The notes under the pieces were generated by a model. It saw only the letters and a list, made by a program, of their open reading frames with translations, was not told the DNA's origin and made no database searches. Both the position numbers and the translations under genes were made by a program. Shown piece by piece: positions 1-5,288 of a DNA stretch of 6,111 nt. How positions within the stretch are numbered: the first letter of the stretch is position 1; every line of letters begins with the position of its first letter. This stretch comes from Rhodobacteraceae bacterium UBA6273 (GTDB lineage Bacteria > Pseudomonadota > Alphaproteobacteria > Rhodobacterales > Rhodobacteraceae): positions 1 to 6,111 of the forward strand of contig DJUV01000296.1 in NCBI GenBank assembly GCA_002440625.1, read 5' to 3'.

Positions 1-74
1 GGCGACATCACCATGACGCCTTCCTTCGACAGCACGTCAAAGGCGGGAAGCGTCTCGGGCAGGGTGATGGGCAT
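1..74 (-). CDS. metA: Homoserine O-acyltransferase MetA, N-terminal fragment
   Basis: This is the first 24 codons of a gene that runs off the left edge. The protein begins MPITLPETLPAFDVLSKEGV and continues MVMS. It aligns by eye with the start of E. coli MetA (MPIRVPDELPA, then L, E, V and VM at the same spacing). MetA is a cytoplasmic enzyme that transfers an acyl group from acyl-CoA to the hydroxyl of L-homoserine, the first committed step of methionine synthesis. Many alphaproteobacterial members use acetyl-CoA rather than succinyl-CoA, but the residues that decide this lie outside the window. The ATG at 74 is well supported by a CAGGAG Shine-Dalgarno sequence at 86-81, six bases upstream. 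It lies 37 bases after the stop of the P-loop gene on the same strand, so it may be the third gene of an operon. The catalytic Cys, His and Glu cannot be checked here. Confidence 0.85.
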   Translation of the reverse strand, partial: MPITLPETLPAFDVLSKEGVMVMS

Positions 75-79
75 GGTGG

Positions 80-113
80 TCTCCTGAGGCGAAGCCGGTG
101 AGATAATCCGGCT
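80..113 (-). promoter_or_regulatory. Possible hairpin leader in front of metA
   Basis: On the minus strand, AGCCGG (113-108) and CCGGCT (98-93) form a six-base stem around the nine-base loop ATTATCTCA. The stem starts inside the TAG stop of the upstream gene and ends seven bases before the metA Shine-Dalgarno sequence (86-81). The loop bases TCTC (103-100) are complementary to GAGA (83-80), which overlaps the Shine-Dalgarno sequence, so an H-type pseudoknot hiding the ribosome site can be drawn. Alphaproteobacterial metA genes are often controlled by SAM-II riboswitches, which use this general topology. The conserved SAM-II loop bases I remember are not present, so I do not call one. The structure may be chance. 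Confidence 0.25.
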
Positions 114-984
114 AGCCGCGATGCTCAAGGGCGCGGGCGACGAGGTCCTCGAAGCCGGCGGGGGTGGAAATGCCGGCGACATCCTCGGCGGTGACGGTCA
201 CGCCCCATTTTTCCGCCATCGCGGCGTAAAGCGGCTGGCGGTGGGCGAGGGCGCGGGCGTAAGTCCAGCGCACGAAATCGTCGGGGTCAACCTTCGCCGC
301 ATCCACCCGCTTTTCGGCCCGGTAGCTGTCCCAGGCTTCGGTCAGGAACGTCGGGCTGTAATACATCGGCTTCGGCGCCTTGTCGAAGCGGCGGATCAAC
401 TCGGCGGTATGGGCGTCGTTGCCCTTGATCCAGACGAGAAGTGCGGCGCCTGAAAGTGCCGTCAGCACCGGGTCCGCCGGATCGTCCGGGTTCACCACCT
501 CGCAGATCGAGCCGCCAGAATCGCAGACGAAATTCCGGTAGCCGTAAAGCTCATCCGCTCGTTCGATGAAATGCGGCGTGTCGAGGAGCGCGGACACCTC
601 CGCACCCCGGTGCTGGTCCTGCCGGCGGCGGTATTCGGCGAAGGGCAGGCCGCCTTTCGCCGGATCGCCGGGTTTGCCGAGATATGTCGAGAGGGGCGCG
701 AGGTTGTTGAAGGTGATGTTGGAGCTGATGTGGACCGAATCCGTCATCAGAAGCTCCCGCAAAAGCGGCACCTTCATCGCCTCGCGCTTGAAGTTGTCGG
801 CGATGAACTCGCCCATATAGCGGGTGCCGATGCGGTAGTCGATCGAGTAGTGGAACCAGTCGCCGCTCCCCCGCAGAAGCGCCGAGACATGGGTCTTGCC
901 AAGGCCGGACATGCCGAAAAGCAGGACCTTCTTGCGCGGCGCGGCGCGCCAGTCGTTGGCATTGGCGTAGATCATCGTTCCCAT
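112..984 (-). CDS. P-loop NTPase / kinase-like protein of unknown function
   Basis: This is a 290-residue soluble protein. Residues 20-31 (VLLFGMSGLGKT) are a clear Walker A loop after a beta strand, with Lys30 and Thr31 as phosphate ligands. A second strand with SIDYR (47-51) follows, placed like the substrate-binding Asp region of shikimate and nucleotide kinases. NFVCDSGGSICE (151-162) has a hydrophobic run ending in Asp155 and could be Walker B. Arg198 and Arg199 before KAPKPMYY (202-209) could form a lid. RQPLYAAMA (249-257) followed by GVTV resembles the R-PLY segment near the end of shikimate kinases. I recall similar roseobacter proteins labelled only 'ATPase'; the substrate is unknown. 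Small-molecule kinase is my inference. ATG 984 is chosen for AAGGA five bases upstream; ATG 975, three codons later, is possible. It sits between the EamA gene (42-base gap) and metA (37-base gap), so it is probably cotranscribed with one or both. Confidence 0.8.
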   Translation of the reverse strand: MGTMIYANANDWRAAPRKKVLLFGMSGLGKTHVSALLRGSGDWFHYSIDYRIGTRYMGEFIADNFKREAMKVPLLRELLMTDSVHISSNITFNNLAPLSTYLGKPGDPAKGGLPFAEYRRRQDQHRGAEVSALLDTPHFIERADELYGYRNFVCDSGGSICEVVNPDDPADPVLTALSGAALLVWIKGNDAHTAELIRRFDKAPKPMYYSPTFLTEAWDSYRAEKRVDAAKVDPDDFVRWTYARALAHRQPLYAAMAEKWGVTVTAEDVAGISTPAGFEDLVARALEHRG

Positions 985-1026
985 CCCGGTCCTTCGGCCC
1001 CTGCCTAGCCGGAACGGAAGCCGATT

Positions 1027-1959
1027 TCACGCGCTTTCTTGCGCCTTTGGCCGGGGTTTCGGTCCGATCCTGCCATCAAGGATCAGAAGGCCGAGGGCAA
1101 GGAGGACAAAGCCGCCGTAGGCGCCGGCTGACAGGGACTCGTCATAGACGACCGCGCCGAGGACGATGGCGAAAGGCGGGATCAGGAGAGTGACGAGGCT
1201 GAGGTTTCCTGCCCCCGCCGCTTGCAGGACGGCGTAGTAAAGAAGATAGGCAAGCGCGGAGGCGGCGAGGGCCAGATAGGCGAGTGCCGCCCATGTCGCT
1301 GGCGCGTAGTTCAGGGTCGGCACGCCCTCGACCCACAATGCCACAGGCACGATGACGACCGAGGCCCCGGTCAGCATTCCGGCGGCAGAAACCTCGGGGC
1401 GCAACCCGCGGATTGCGCCGCGGGCATAGGCCGCCGCCATGGCATAGGAAATCCCCGAGCCAAGGATGGCAATCTGGCCGAGCGAGGTCGGGTTCAGCGC
1501 AAAGAGATGGCTGATCCCCATCGCCATCGCCACCCCGGCAAAGCCGAGCGCCACGCCGATGGCCTTGCGCGCCGTCATCCTTTCATCGGCAAAGACCATG
1601 GCCGAGAGGATCACGGTGAAGATCGCGGTCGTGGAATTGAGGATCGAGGCCAGACCGGAATCCACCCGGGTCTGGCCCCAGACGATCAGCGTGAAGGGGA
1701 TCACGTTGTTCAGGAGGCCCATGATGAGGAAATGCCTCAGATAGCGGGGATCGCGCGGCACCGGCAGTCCGCGCCACCAGATCCAGAGCCAGAGCGCCAG
1801 CGCCGCACCGCCGACGCGGAAGGCGACGGTGGTGAGAAACCCGACCTCCTCCAGTGCTGCGCGGTTCGACAGGAACGACGCGCCCCAGATCAGGGCGAGG
1901 AGGATGAGAAGCCCCCAGGCACGGGGCGTCAGGCTTTGCTGGGTCGGAGCTTGTGTCAT
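1027..1959 (-). CDS. EamA-family (DMT superfamily) inner-membrane transporter
   Basis: This is a 310-residue integral membrane protein with about ten hydrophobic helices arranged as two EamA repeats, roughly residues 16-147 and 160-294. The repeats are recognisable from WGASFL (25-30), the first-half motif LNSTTAIFTVILSAMVFADE (107-126), and its second-half counterpart around LLIPPFAIVLGAVVYDE (258-274). Members of this superfamily move metabolites, often amino acids or related compounds, out of or into the cytoplasm. The substrate cannot be read from sequence. The tail after residue 297 is short, basic and proline-rich, presumably cytoplasmic. ATG 1959 is forced: an in-frame TAG lies at 1971-1969 and the next Met is residue 80, inside a helix. 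Oddly there is no good Shine-Dalgarno sequence before it. It is first in the run leading to the P-loop gene and metA. Export of a methionine-pathway compound is conceivable but rests on position alone. Confidence 0.88.
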   Translation of the reverse strand: MTQAPTQQSLTPRAWGLLILLALIWGASFLSNRAALEEVGFLTTVAFRVGGAALALWLWIWWRGLPVPRDPRYLRHFLIMGLLNNVIPFTLIVWGQTRVDSGLASILNSTTAIFTVILSAMVFADERMTARKAIGVALGFAGVAMAMGISHLFALNPTSLGQIAILGSGISYAMAAAYARGAIRGLRPEVSAAGMLTGASVVIVPVALWVEGVPTLNYAPATWAALAYLALAASALAYLLYYAVLQAAGAGNLSLVTLLIPPFAIVLGAVVYDESLSAGAYGGFVLLALGLLILDGRIGPKPRPKAQESA

Positions 1960-2008
1960 GCCGCGACGCTAGCGGCGGCCAAAATCCTGCGCCACCCGTT
2001 TCTTGTGA

Positions 2009-2025
2009 TTTCGGTCATTCCGAAA
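2009..2025. repeat. 17-base dyad between porin terminator and EamA gene
   Basis: TTTCGG (2009-2014) and CCGAAA (2020-2025) are perfect inverted repeats around TCATT. The dyad lies 50 bases upstream of the EamA start at 1959 and six bases beyond the terminator hairpin of the porin gene. It could be an operator for the EamA gene, or a second weak hairpin helping termination. I saw no convincing -35/-10 pair nearby. Confidence 0.4.
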
Positions 2026-2030
2026 CGCGA

Positions 2031-2057
2031 ACGGCCCCGCTTGAATGGCGGGGCCGT
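2031..2057 (-). terminator. Rho-independent-type terminator of the FadL-like gene
   Basis: ACGGCCCCGC (2031-2040) and GCGGGGCCGT (2048-2057) form a perfect ten-base GC-rich stem with a seven-base loop. It begins 20 bases after the porin stop codon, in the direction of minus-strand transcription. The following bases (TCGCGTTTCGG on the minus strand) give only a short, interrupted U stretch, so it is less canonical than an E. coli terminator. It should insulate the porin from the EamA gene downstream. Confidence 0.75.
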
Positions 2058-2077
2058 CCAATGCCAGCGCGGCTGAG

Positions 2078-3172
2078 TCAGAAGCTGTAGGCGACGCGGA
2101 AGCCGACGCCGATACCGTCGTTGTCGCTGAAGTTCGAACCGACGCCCTTGGTCGTCGCGTCGCCGATATCGACGTAGCGGACGCCGCCGGTGATCTTGAT
2201 GTTGTCGACCGTATAGGTCGCGGCGATGCCGATGCTCTTGTAGCCATCGGTCGGGCCAAGGTTACCGGTTGGCGTGCCGTGCGCCTTTTCGTAGCCAAGG
2301 ATGACCGCGCCCGACCAGCGATCGCTGAAGCGGCGGCCGATGCCGAGGCTCGTCGAGAAGGTGTCGTCGTCGTGCGACACGACCGACTGGCCCAGATACT
2401 GCGGCGTGATGTCGAAGGCGGTCCAGTCGACCCAGCGGACCGAGCCGAAGACCAGGGTATCGTGCGCCACGCCGGTCTGGAATTCAAGGTTCACCGACTG
2501 CGGAATTTCGACGTCGAGCGAGCCGTTCAGAGCGACGGGCGCGAGGCCGGTCTCAACGGTATCGAGCGAATGCTTGATCGCCGAATTGTAGGTCAGCGCG
2601 ACGCGCGCATGGATTTCGGGCTTTTCCCAGGCGACGCCGACGACATAGCCGAGCGACCAGTCCGTGTCGGCAACCAGATTGTAGTTCGTGAAGGCCGGAC
2701 TCACGGCCGGGGCGATGATCCGAAGGTTGCCCTTCACCGATTCAACGCGCAGACCGCCATAGACGGAGAAATTCGACGGCAGCTTGTAGCGCAAGAGGCC
2801 GGTGATCGCGTTTGAGCGGACCTCGGCGTTCGATCCCGCGAACGGGTAGGGCGCGGCTGTGGCGGGATAGTCGACATCGGCGCCGACCGGCTGGTCAACG
2901 ATCAGGGCCGCGTCGAACTTGTCGCTCAGGGTTCTCTTGTAGGCGAAGGAATAGGTCCTCTGGCTGCCCGCCATGTCGCCGCTCGAAATGGCGCCGCCGA
3001 AGACGCCGCTGACCGACGGATCGAAGCTGCCGAAGCTGAATTCCATATACTGGCCGCTTTCAAACAGGGGTGCGACCGACTGCGTTGACCTTTCGATCCC
3101 ACCCGCCAGGGCAGAACTCGTACTGAGCGCGAGAGCGCTTACTGAAAATAGAACACGTCCCATTGTCCTCAT
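2078..3172 (-). CDS. OmpP1/FadL-family outer-membrane beta-barrel protein
   Basis: This is a 364-residue secreted protein. Residues 1-23 form a signal peptide: MRTMGR, the hydrophobic stretch VLFSVSALALS, then ALA before Gly24. The mature part has alternating strands typical of a barrel, such as YMEFSFGSF (42-50), RVALTYNSAI (190-199) and SIGIAATYTV (313-322). Late features common in FadL-type proteins are IPQSVNLEF (223-231) and VRYVDIGDA (331-339). The protein ends in YSF, the C-terminal aromatic signal read by the BAM machinery. FadL proteins pass long-chain fatty acids or other hydrophobic compounds across the outer membrane; the substrate here is unknown. It is about 80 residues shorter than E. 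coli FadL, and the usual N-terminal hatch looks reduced. The reading frame stays open far upstream, to 4942, but the signal peptide and promoter place the start at 3172, or at 3163 nine bases later. Neither has an ideally spaced Shine-Dalgarno sequence. It is flanked by its own promoter and terminator and is probably monocistronic. Confidence 0.88.
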   Translation of the reverse strand: MRTMGRVLFSVSALALSTSSALAGGIERSTQSVAPLFESGQYMEFSFGSFDPSVSGVFGGAISSGDMAGSQRTYSFAYKRTLSDKFDAALIVDQPVGADVDYPATAAPYPFAGSNAEVRSNAITGLLRYKLPSNFSVYGGLRVESVKGNLRIIAPAVSPAFTNYNLVADTDWSLGYVVGVAWEKPEIHARVALTYNSAIKHSLDTVETGLAPVALNGSLDVEIPQSVNLEFQTGVAHDTLVFGSVRWVDWTAFDITPQYLGQSVVSHDDDTFSTSLGIGRRFSDRWSGAVILGYEKAHGTPTGNLGPTDGYKSIGIAATYTVDNIKITGGVRYVDIGDATTKGVGSNFSDNDGIGVGFRVAYSF

Positions 3173-3199
3173 CCCTAACGTGTAGTGTGTGGTAGGGAC

Positions 3200-3228
3200 A
3201 AATTGTCGCGGTCGCAATCTTGCGTCAA
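3200..3228 (-). promoter_or_regulatory. Likely sigma-70 promoter of the FadL-like gene
   Basis: On the minus strand, TTGACG (3228-3223) is a near-consensus -35 box. It is followed by exactly 17 bases and then CAATTT (3205-3200), a weak -10 box. Transcription would start near 3193 and give a leader of about 20 bases before ATG 3172. Weak -10 boxes are common in GC-rich alphaproteobacteria. The call rests on the good -35 box and the spacing. Confidence 0.5.
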
Positions 3229-3240
3229 CGTGTGACGTTG
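3223..3240. promoter_or_regulatory. Dyad overlapping the porin -35 box, possible operator
   Basis: CAACGT (3226-3231) and ACGTTG (3235-3240) are perfect inverted repeats with a GTG centre. A second, overlapping dyad is CGTCA (3223-3227) with TGACG (3233-3237). Both cover the putative -35 hexamer, where a bound repressor would block polymerase. No regulator gene is present in the window, so the partner is unknown. Confidence 0.4.
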
Positions 3241-3249
3241 CGTTCCGAC

Positions 3250-4143
3250 TCACGAGATCTTGATCTGTGACCTCGTTGCGCGGGTTTCCGCGCGCAGATT
3301 GATCCAGTTTGCCACAAAGATCACCGCGCCGCCGATCAGGACCCAGCGGTCGAAGGGTTCCGCGTAGAAAAGCATGCCCACCACGGCGATCAGCGGCAGG
3401 CGCAGGAAGTCGATCGGGGTGACGATGGTCGCGGGGGCGAGGGACAGCGCCTTGGTCAGGCTCAGATGCGCGACAATGCCGCCGACGCCCATGACGAAGA
3501 CCCAAGGCAGGGCGCGGGCCGTGGGCAGGGCGATGTCGAAGTCCCAGCCGGCGCAGACGAGCGCAAAGCCGGTCTGCATCAATGTCAGCCAGAAGAGGAT
3601 GTTGAGGACCGGGACGATGCGGGTCAGCATCTTGGTCAGGATCGCGGCGCCGGCGAAGCTGACGGCAGAGGCGATCGCCACCAGAAGGCCGACCGAAAGT
3701 CCGCCGGCGCCGAAGGGCCGCGCCACGATCAGGATACCGGCAAAGCCAAGTACCGCAGTCAGGAGGCGGACGGGCGTGAGGCGTTCCCCAAGAAGAAATG
3801 GCGCCACCAGCGCCACGATGATCGGCGAGGAGAACTCCAGCGCGAAAAGCTGCGCCATCGGGATCAGGAGCAGCGCGTAGAGCCAGAGGTTCTGCCCGGC
3901 GAAATGGACGAGGTTGCGCAGCAGCTGAAGATCGAGCCGCCGGGTGCTGATCTCGGACCGCCGGCCAGCGATCAGCACCCAACCGAGGATAATCGCGAAG
4001 CCGATGACCGAGCGGTAGAGCATCATCTCGAACGTATCGAGGTCGGGCGAAATCTCCCGCCCGGAAATGGCGATGGCGCAGAAGCCGACGATCGAGCCGC
4101 TCATCCAGAGCGCGGCGGCAAGGGGGCGGTGCGGGGTGTCCAT
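3250..4143 (-). CDS. EamA-family (DMT superfamily) inner-membrane transporter
   Basis: This is a 297-residue membrane protein with about ten helices in two EamA repeats, roughly residues 8-141 and 150-283. Typical marks are MLYRSVIGF (41-49), the first-repeat segment LEFSSPIIVALVAPFLLGER (102-121), LIVARPFG (138-145) at the end of repeat one, and the second-repeat counterpart around ATIVTPIDFLRLPLIAVVGM (238-257). This pattern resembles the subgroup that includes riboflavin and S-adenosylmethionine carriers, but the substrate cannot be assigned from sequence. It is not closely similar to the other EamA gene in the window. ATG 4143 is supported by GGAG (4152-4149) five bases upstream. The gene is transcribed away from the TehA-like gene, and the FadL-like gene follows after 77 bases on the same strand. 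That gap contains a promoter but no clear terminator, so some readthrough into the porin is possible. Confidence 0.88.
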   Translation of the reverse strand: MDTPHRPLAAALWMSGSIVGFCAIAISGREISPDLDTFEMMLYRSVIGFAIILGWVLIAGRRSEISTRRLDLQLLRNLVHFAGQNLWLYALLLIPMAQLFALEFSSPIIVALVAPFLLGERLTPVRLLTAVLGFAGILIVARPFGAGGLSVGLLVAIASAVSFAGAAILTKMLTRIVPVLNILFWLTLMQTGFALVCAGWDFDIALPTARALPWVFVMGVGGIVAHLSLTKALSLAPATIVTPIDFLRLPLIAVVGMLFYAEPFDRWVLIGGAVIFVANWINLRAETRATRSQIKIS

Positions 4144-4312
4144 CGGGTCTCCGGGTGGCCGGGTTGGCGGGGATGAGTGATCGCCGCTTGAGGACGCATT
4201 GTCCAGCCGGGGCGAGACTTGCGGGCGGCGCGCAACAGACCGGCAATTTGCCGCTCGTCCGACTCAGCGGAAACGTGCAAGATGAGGAAAAACCTCCAAG
4301 AGGCAGGCAGAC
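4144..4312. promoter_or_regulatory. Divergent promoter region with a perfect 13-base dyad
   Basis: This 169-base gap separates two divergently transcribed transporter genes and should hold both promoters. CGGCAA (4241-4246) and TTGCCG (4248-4253) form a perfect dyad around one T, in the most AT-rich spot of the gap, which is a good shape for an operator. A weaker inverted repeat is TTGCG (4219-4223) with CGCAA (4231-4235). For the plus strand, TTGCCG (4248-4253) followed by 17 bases and AAACGT (4271-4276) is a possible but weak promoter that would include half of the dyad. I found no convincing minus-strand promoter. Confidence 0.4.
4284..4303 (+). promoter_or_regulatory. Leader with mutually exclusive small hairpins before the TehA-like gene
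   Basis: GAGG (4284-4287), CCTC (4293-4296) and GAGG (4300-4303) follow one another closely. The middle block can pair with either neighbour. The right-hand GAGG may be part of the ribosome binding site of the gene starting at 4313, nine bases on; another AGG lies at 4305-4307. The stems are only four bases, so a real switch is uncertain. Confidence 0.2.
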
Positions 4313-5278
4313 ATGGCATTTCACCCTCCGGCAGCGACGCCGCCCGGCCTGTGGCGGCGCACGCCCCCGGCCATCTTTCCCGCGATCATGGGCCTTTTCG
4401 GGCTGGGTCTTGCCTGGCGCCGCGCCAGCTCCGCCTTCGGCCTGAATGAGGCGCCGGGCGAAGCGATTCTTGGTGCCGTGATGCTGCTTTTTCTTTTCGC
4501 GGCAATGGCCTACGCGGTGAAGATCCTGCGCCGCCCGAAGGTGCTGGTCGAAGACCTTCGCATCCTGCCCGGACGGGCCGGGTTGGCGGCGGCGGTCCTG
4601 TCGGTCTATCTCGTCTCGCTCACGGTCCTGCCTTACAATCCGGGCGTGGCGCGGGGAGTCCTCTATGTCGGCCTTGCGCTCCATGTCCTTCTGGTCGCCG
4701 TGGTCATCGCCGTTTTCGCCACCGGTCCGGCGGTCCAGCGGCGGGTCACGCCGGTCTGGCACCTGACTTTCACCGGCTTCATCATCGCGGCACTTGCCGC
4801 TGTCGGCCTGCAATCCTGGGGGCTGGCGCTGATCCTCTTCGGCCTCACGGCACTCATGGCCGCCTTCGTCTGGTCCGTGAGCCTTGAACAGATCGTGCGC
4901 GAGGATGTGCCGCCGCCCTTGCGCCCGCTTCTTGCCATCCACCTCGCGCCGGTGGCGCTGATCGGCCTTGTCGCGGCGGGGATGGAGTTCGACGCGGTGG
5001 CGATGGGCTGCGGCGGCGTGGCGGCGCTGATGCTGGTCTGGCTTGTCGCGCGGGCATTCTGGCTGACCGCGGCCGGCTTCTCGGCGCTCTGGGGTGCCTT
5101 CACCTTCCCCCTGGCGGCGACGGCTGCGCTCTGGCTGACGCTGGGCGGCGTATGGCGCTGGCCCGGCCTTGCGGCGCTCGTGTTCGCCACGATCATCATT
5201 CCGCCGATCGTCTGGCAGGTGCTGCGGTCATGGGCGCGCGGGCAGCTGGCCATCAAGACCAACGCGGCGATCGCTTAA
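4313..5278 (+). CDS. TehA/SLAC1-type (TDT family) membrane transport protein
   Basis: This is a 321-residue inner-membrane protein with nine or ten predicted helices, close to the roughly 330 residues of E. coli TehA. Family marks are TPPAIFPAIMGLFGLGLAWR (17-36) at the first helix, PPPLRPLLAIHLAPVAL (200-216), and LWGAFTFPLAATA (259-271). That last segment matches the FTFPLA segment of TehA, in the region where the gating Phe of Haemophilus TehA lies. Known relatives are anion channels (plant SLAC1) and carriers linked to tellurite resistance or dicarboxylates and sulfite. The substrate here is open, and a tellurite role should not be assumed because no tehB-like methyltransferase is adjacent. 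ATG 4313 has GAGGCAGG at 4300-4307 upstream. The gene stands alone on the plus strand, diverging from an EamA gene and running tail to tail with the amidotransferase. Confidence 0.85.
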   Translation: MAFHPPAATPPGLWRRTPPAIFPAIMGLFGLGLAWRRASSAFGLNEAPGEAILGAVMLLFLFAAMAYAVKILRRPKVLVEDLRILPGRAGLAAAVLSVYLVSLTVLPYNPGVARGVLYVGLALHVLLVAVVIAVFATGPAVQRRVTPVWHLTFTGFIIAALAAVGLQSWGLALILFGLTALMAAFVWSVSLEQIVREDVPPPLRPLLAIHLAPVALIGLVAAGMEFDAVAMGCGGVAALMLVWLVARAFWLTAAGFSALWGAFTFPLAATAALWLTLGGVWRWPGLAALVFATIIIPPIVWQVLRSWARGQLAIKTNAAIA

Positions 5279-5288
5279 AGAGCCGGGA

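Noticed and set aside
75..113. SAM-II riboswitch upstream of metA
   Set aside because: The position and general topology fit, but the leader is very short and the conserved loop bases I remember for SAM-II are not present. Kept only as a low-confidence hairpin.
121..1008. Plus-strand open frames opposite the P-loop gene
   Set aside because: They are low-complexity Arg/Gly/Ala/Val translations with no domain and no ribosome sites. The Walker A motif establishes the minus-strand frame.
985..1026. Terminator between the EamA and P-loop genes
   Set aside because: Only short imperfect CCG/CGG repeats are present, with no stable stem followed by T residues.
1222..2076. 284-codon plus-strand open frame
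   Set aside because: It is antisense to the EamA gene and continues across the terminator. The product is rich in Arg, His, Gly and Glu with no recognisable domain, and the minus-strand EamA gene fully explains the region.
3173..4942. Open minus-strand frame extending 590 codons upstream of the FadL-like gene
   Set aside because: It runs out of frame through the second EamA gene and antisense through the TehA-like gene, with Arg/Pro/His-rich composition typical of GC-rich shadow frames. The signal peptide and promoter put the real start near 3172.
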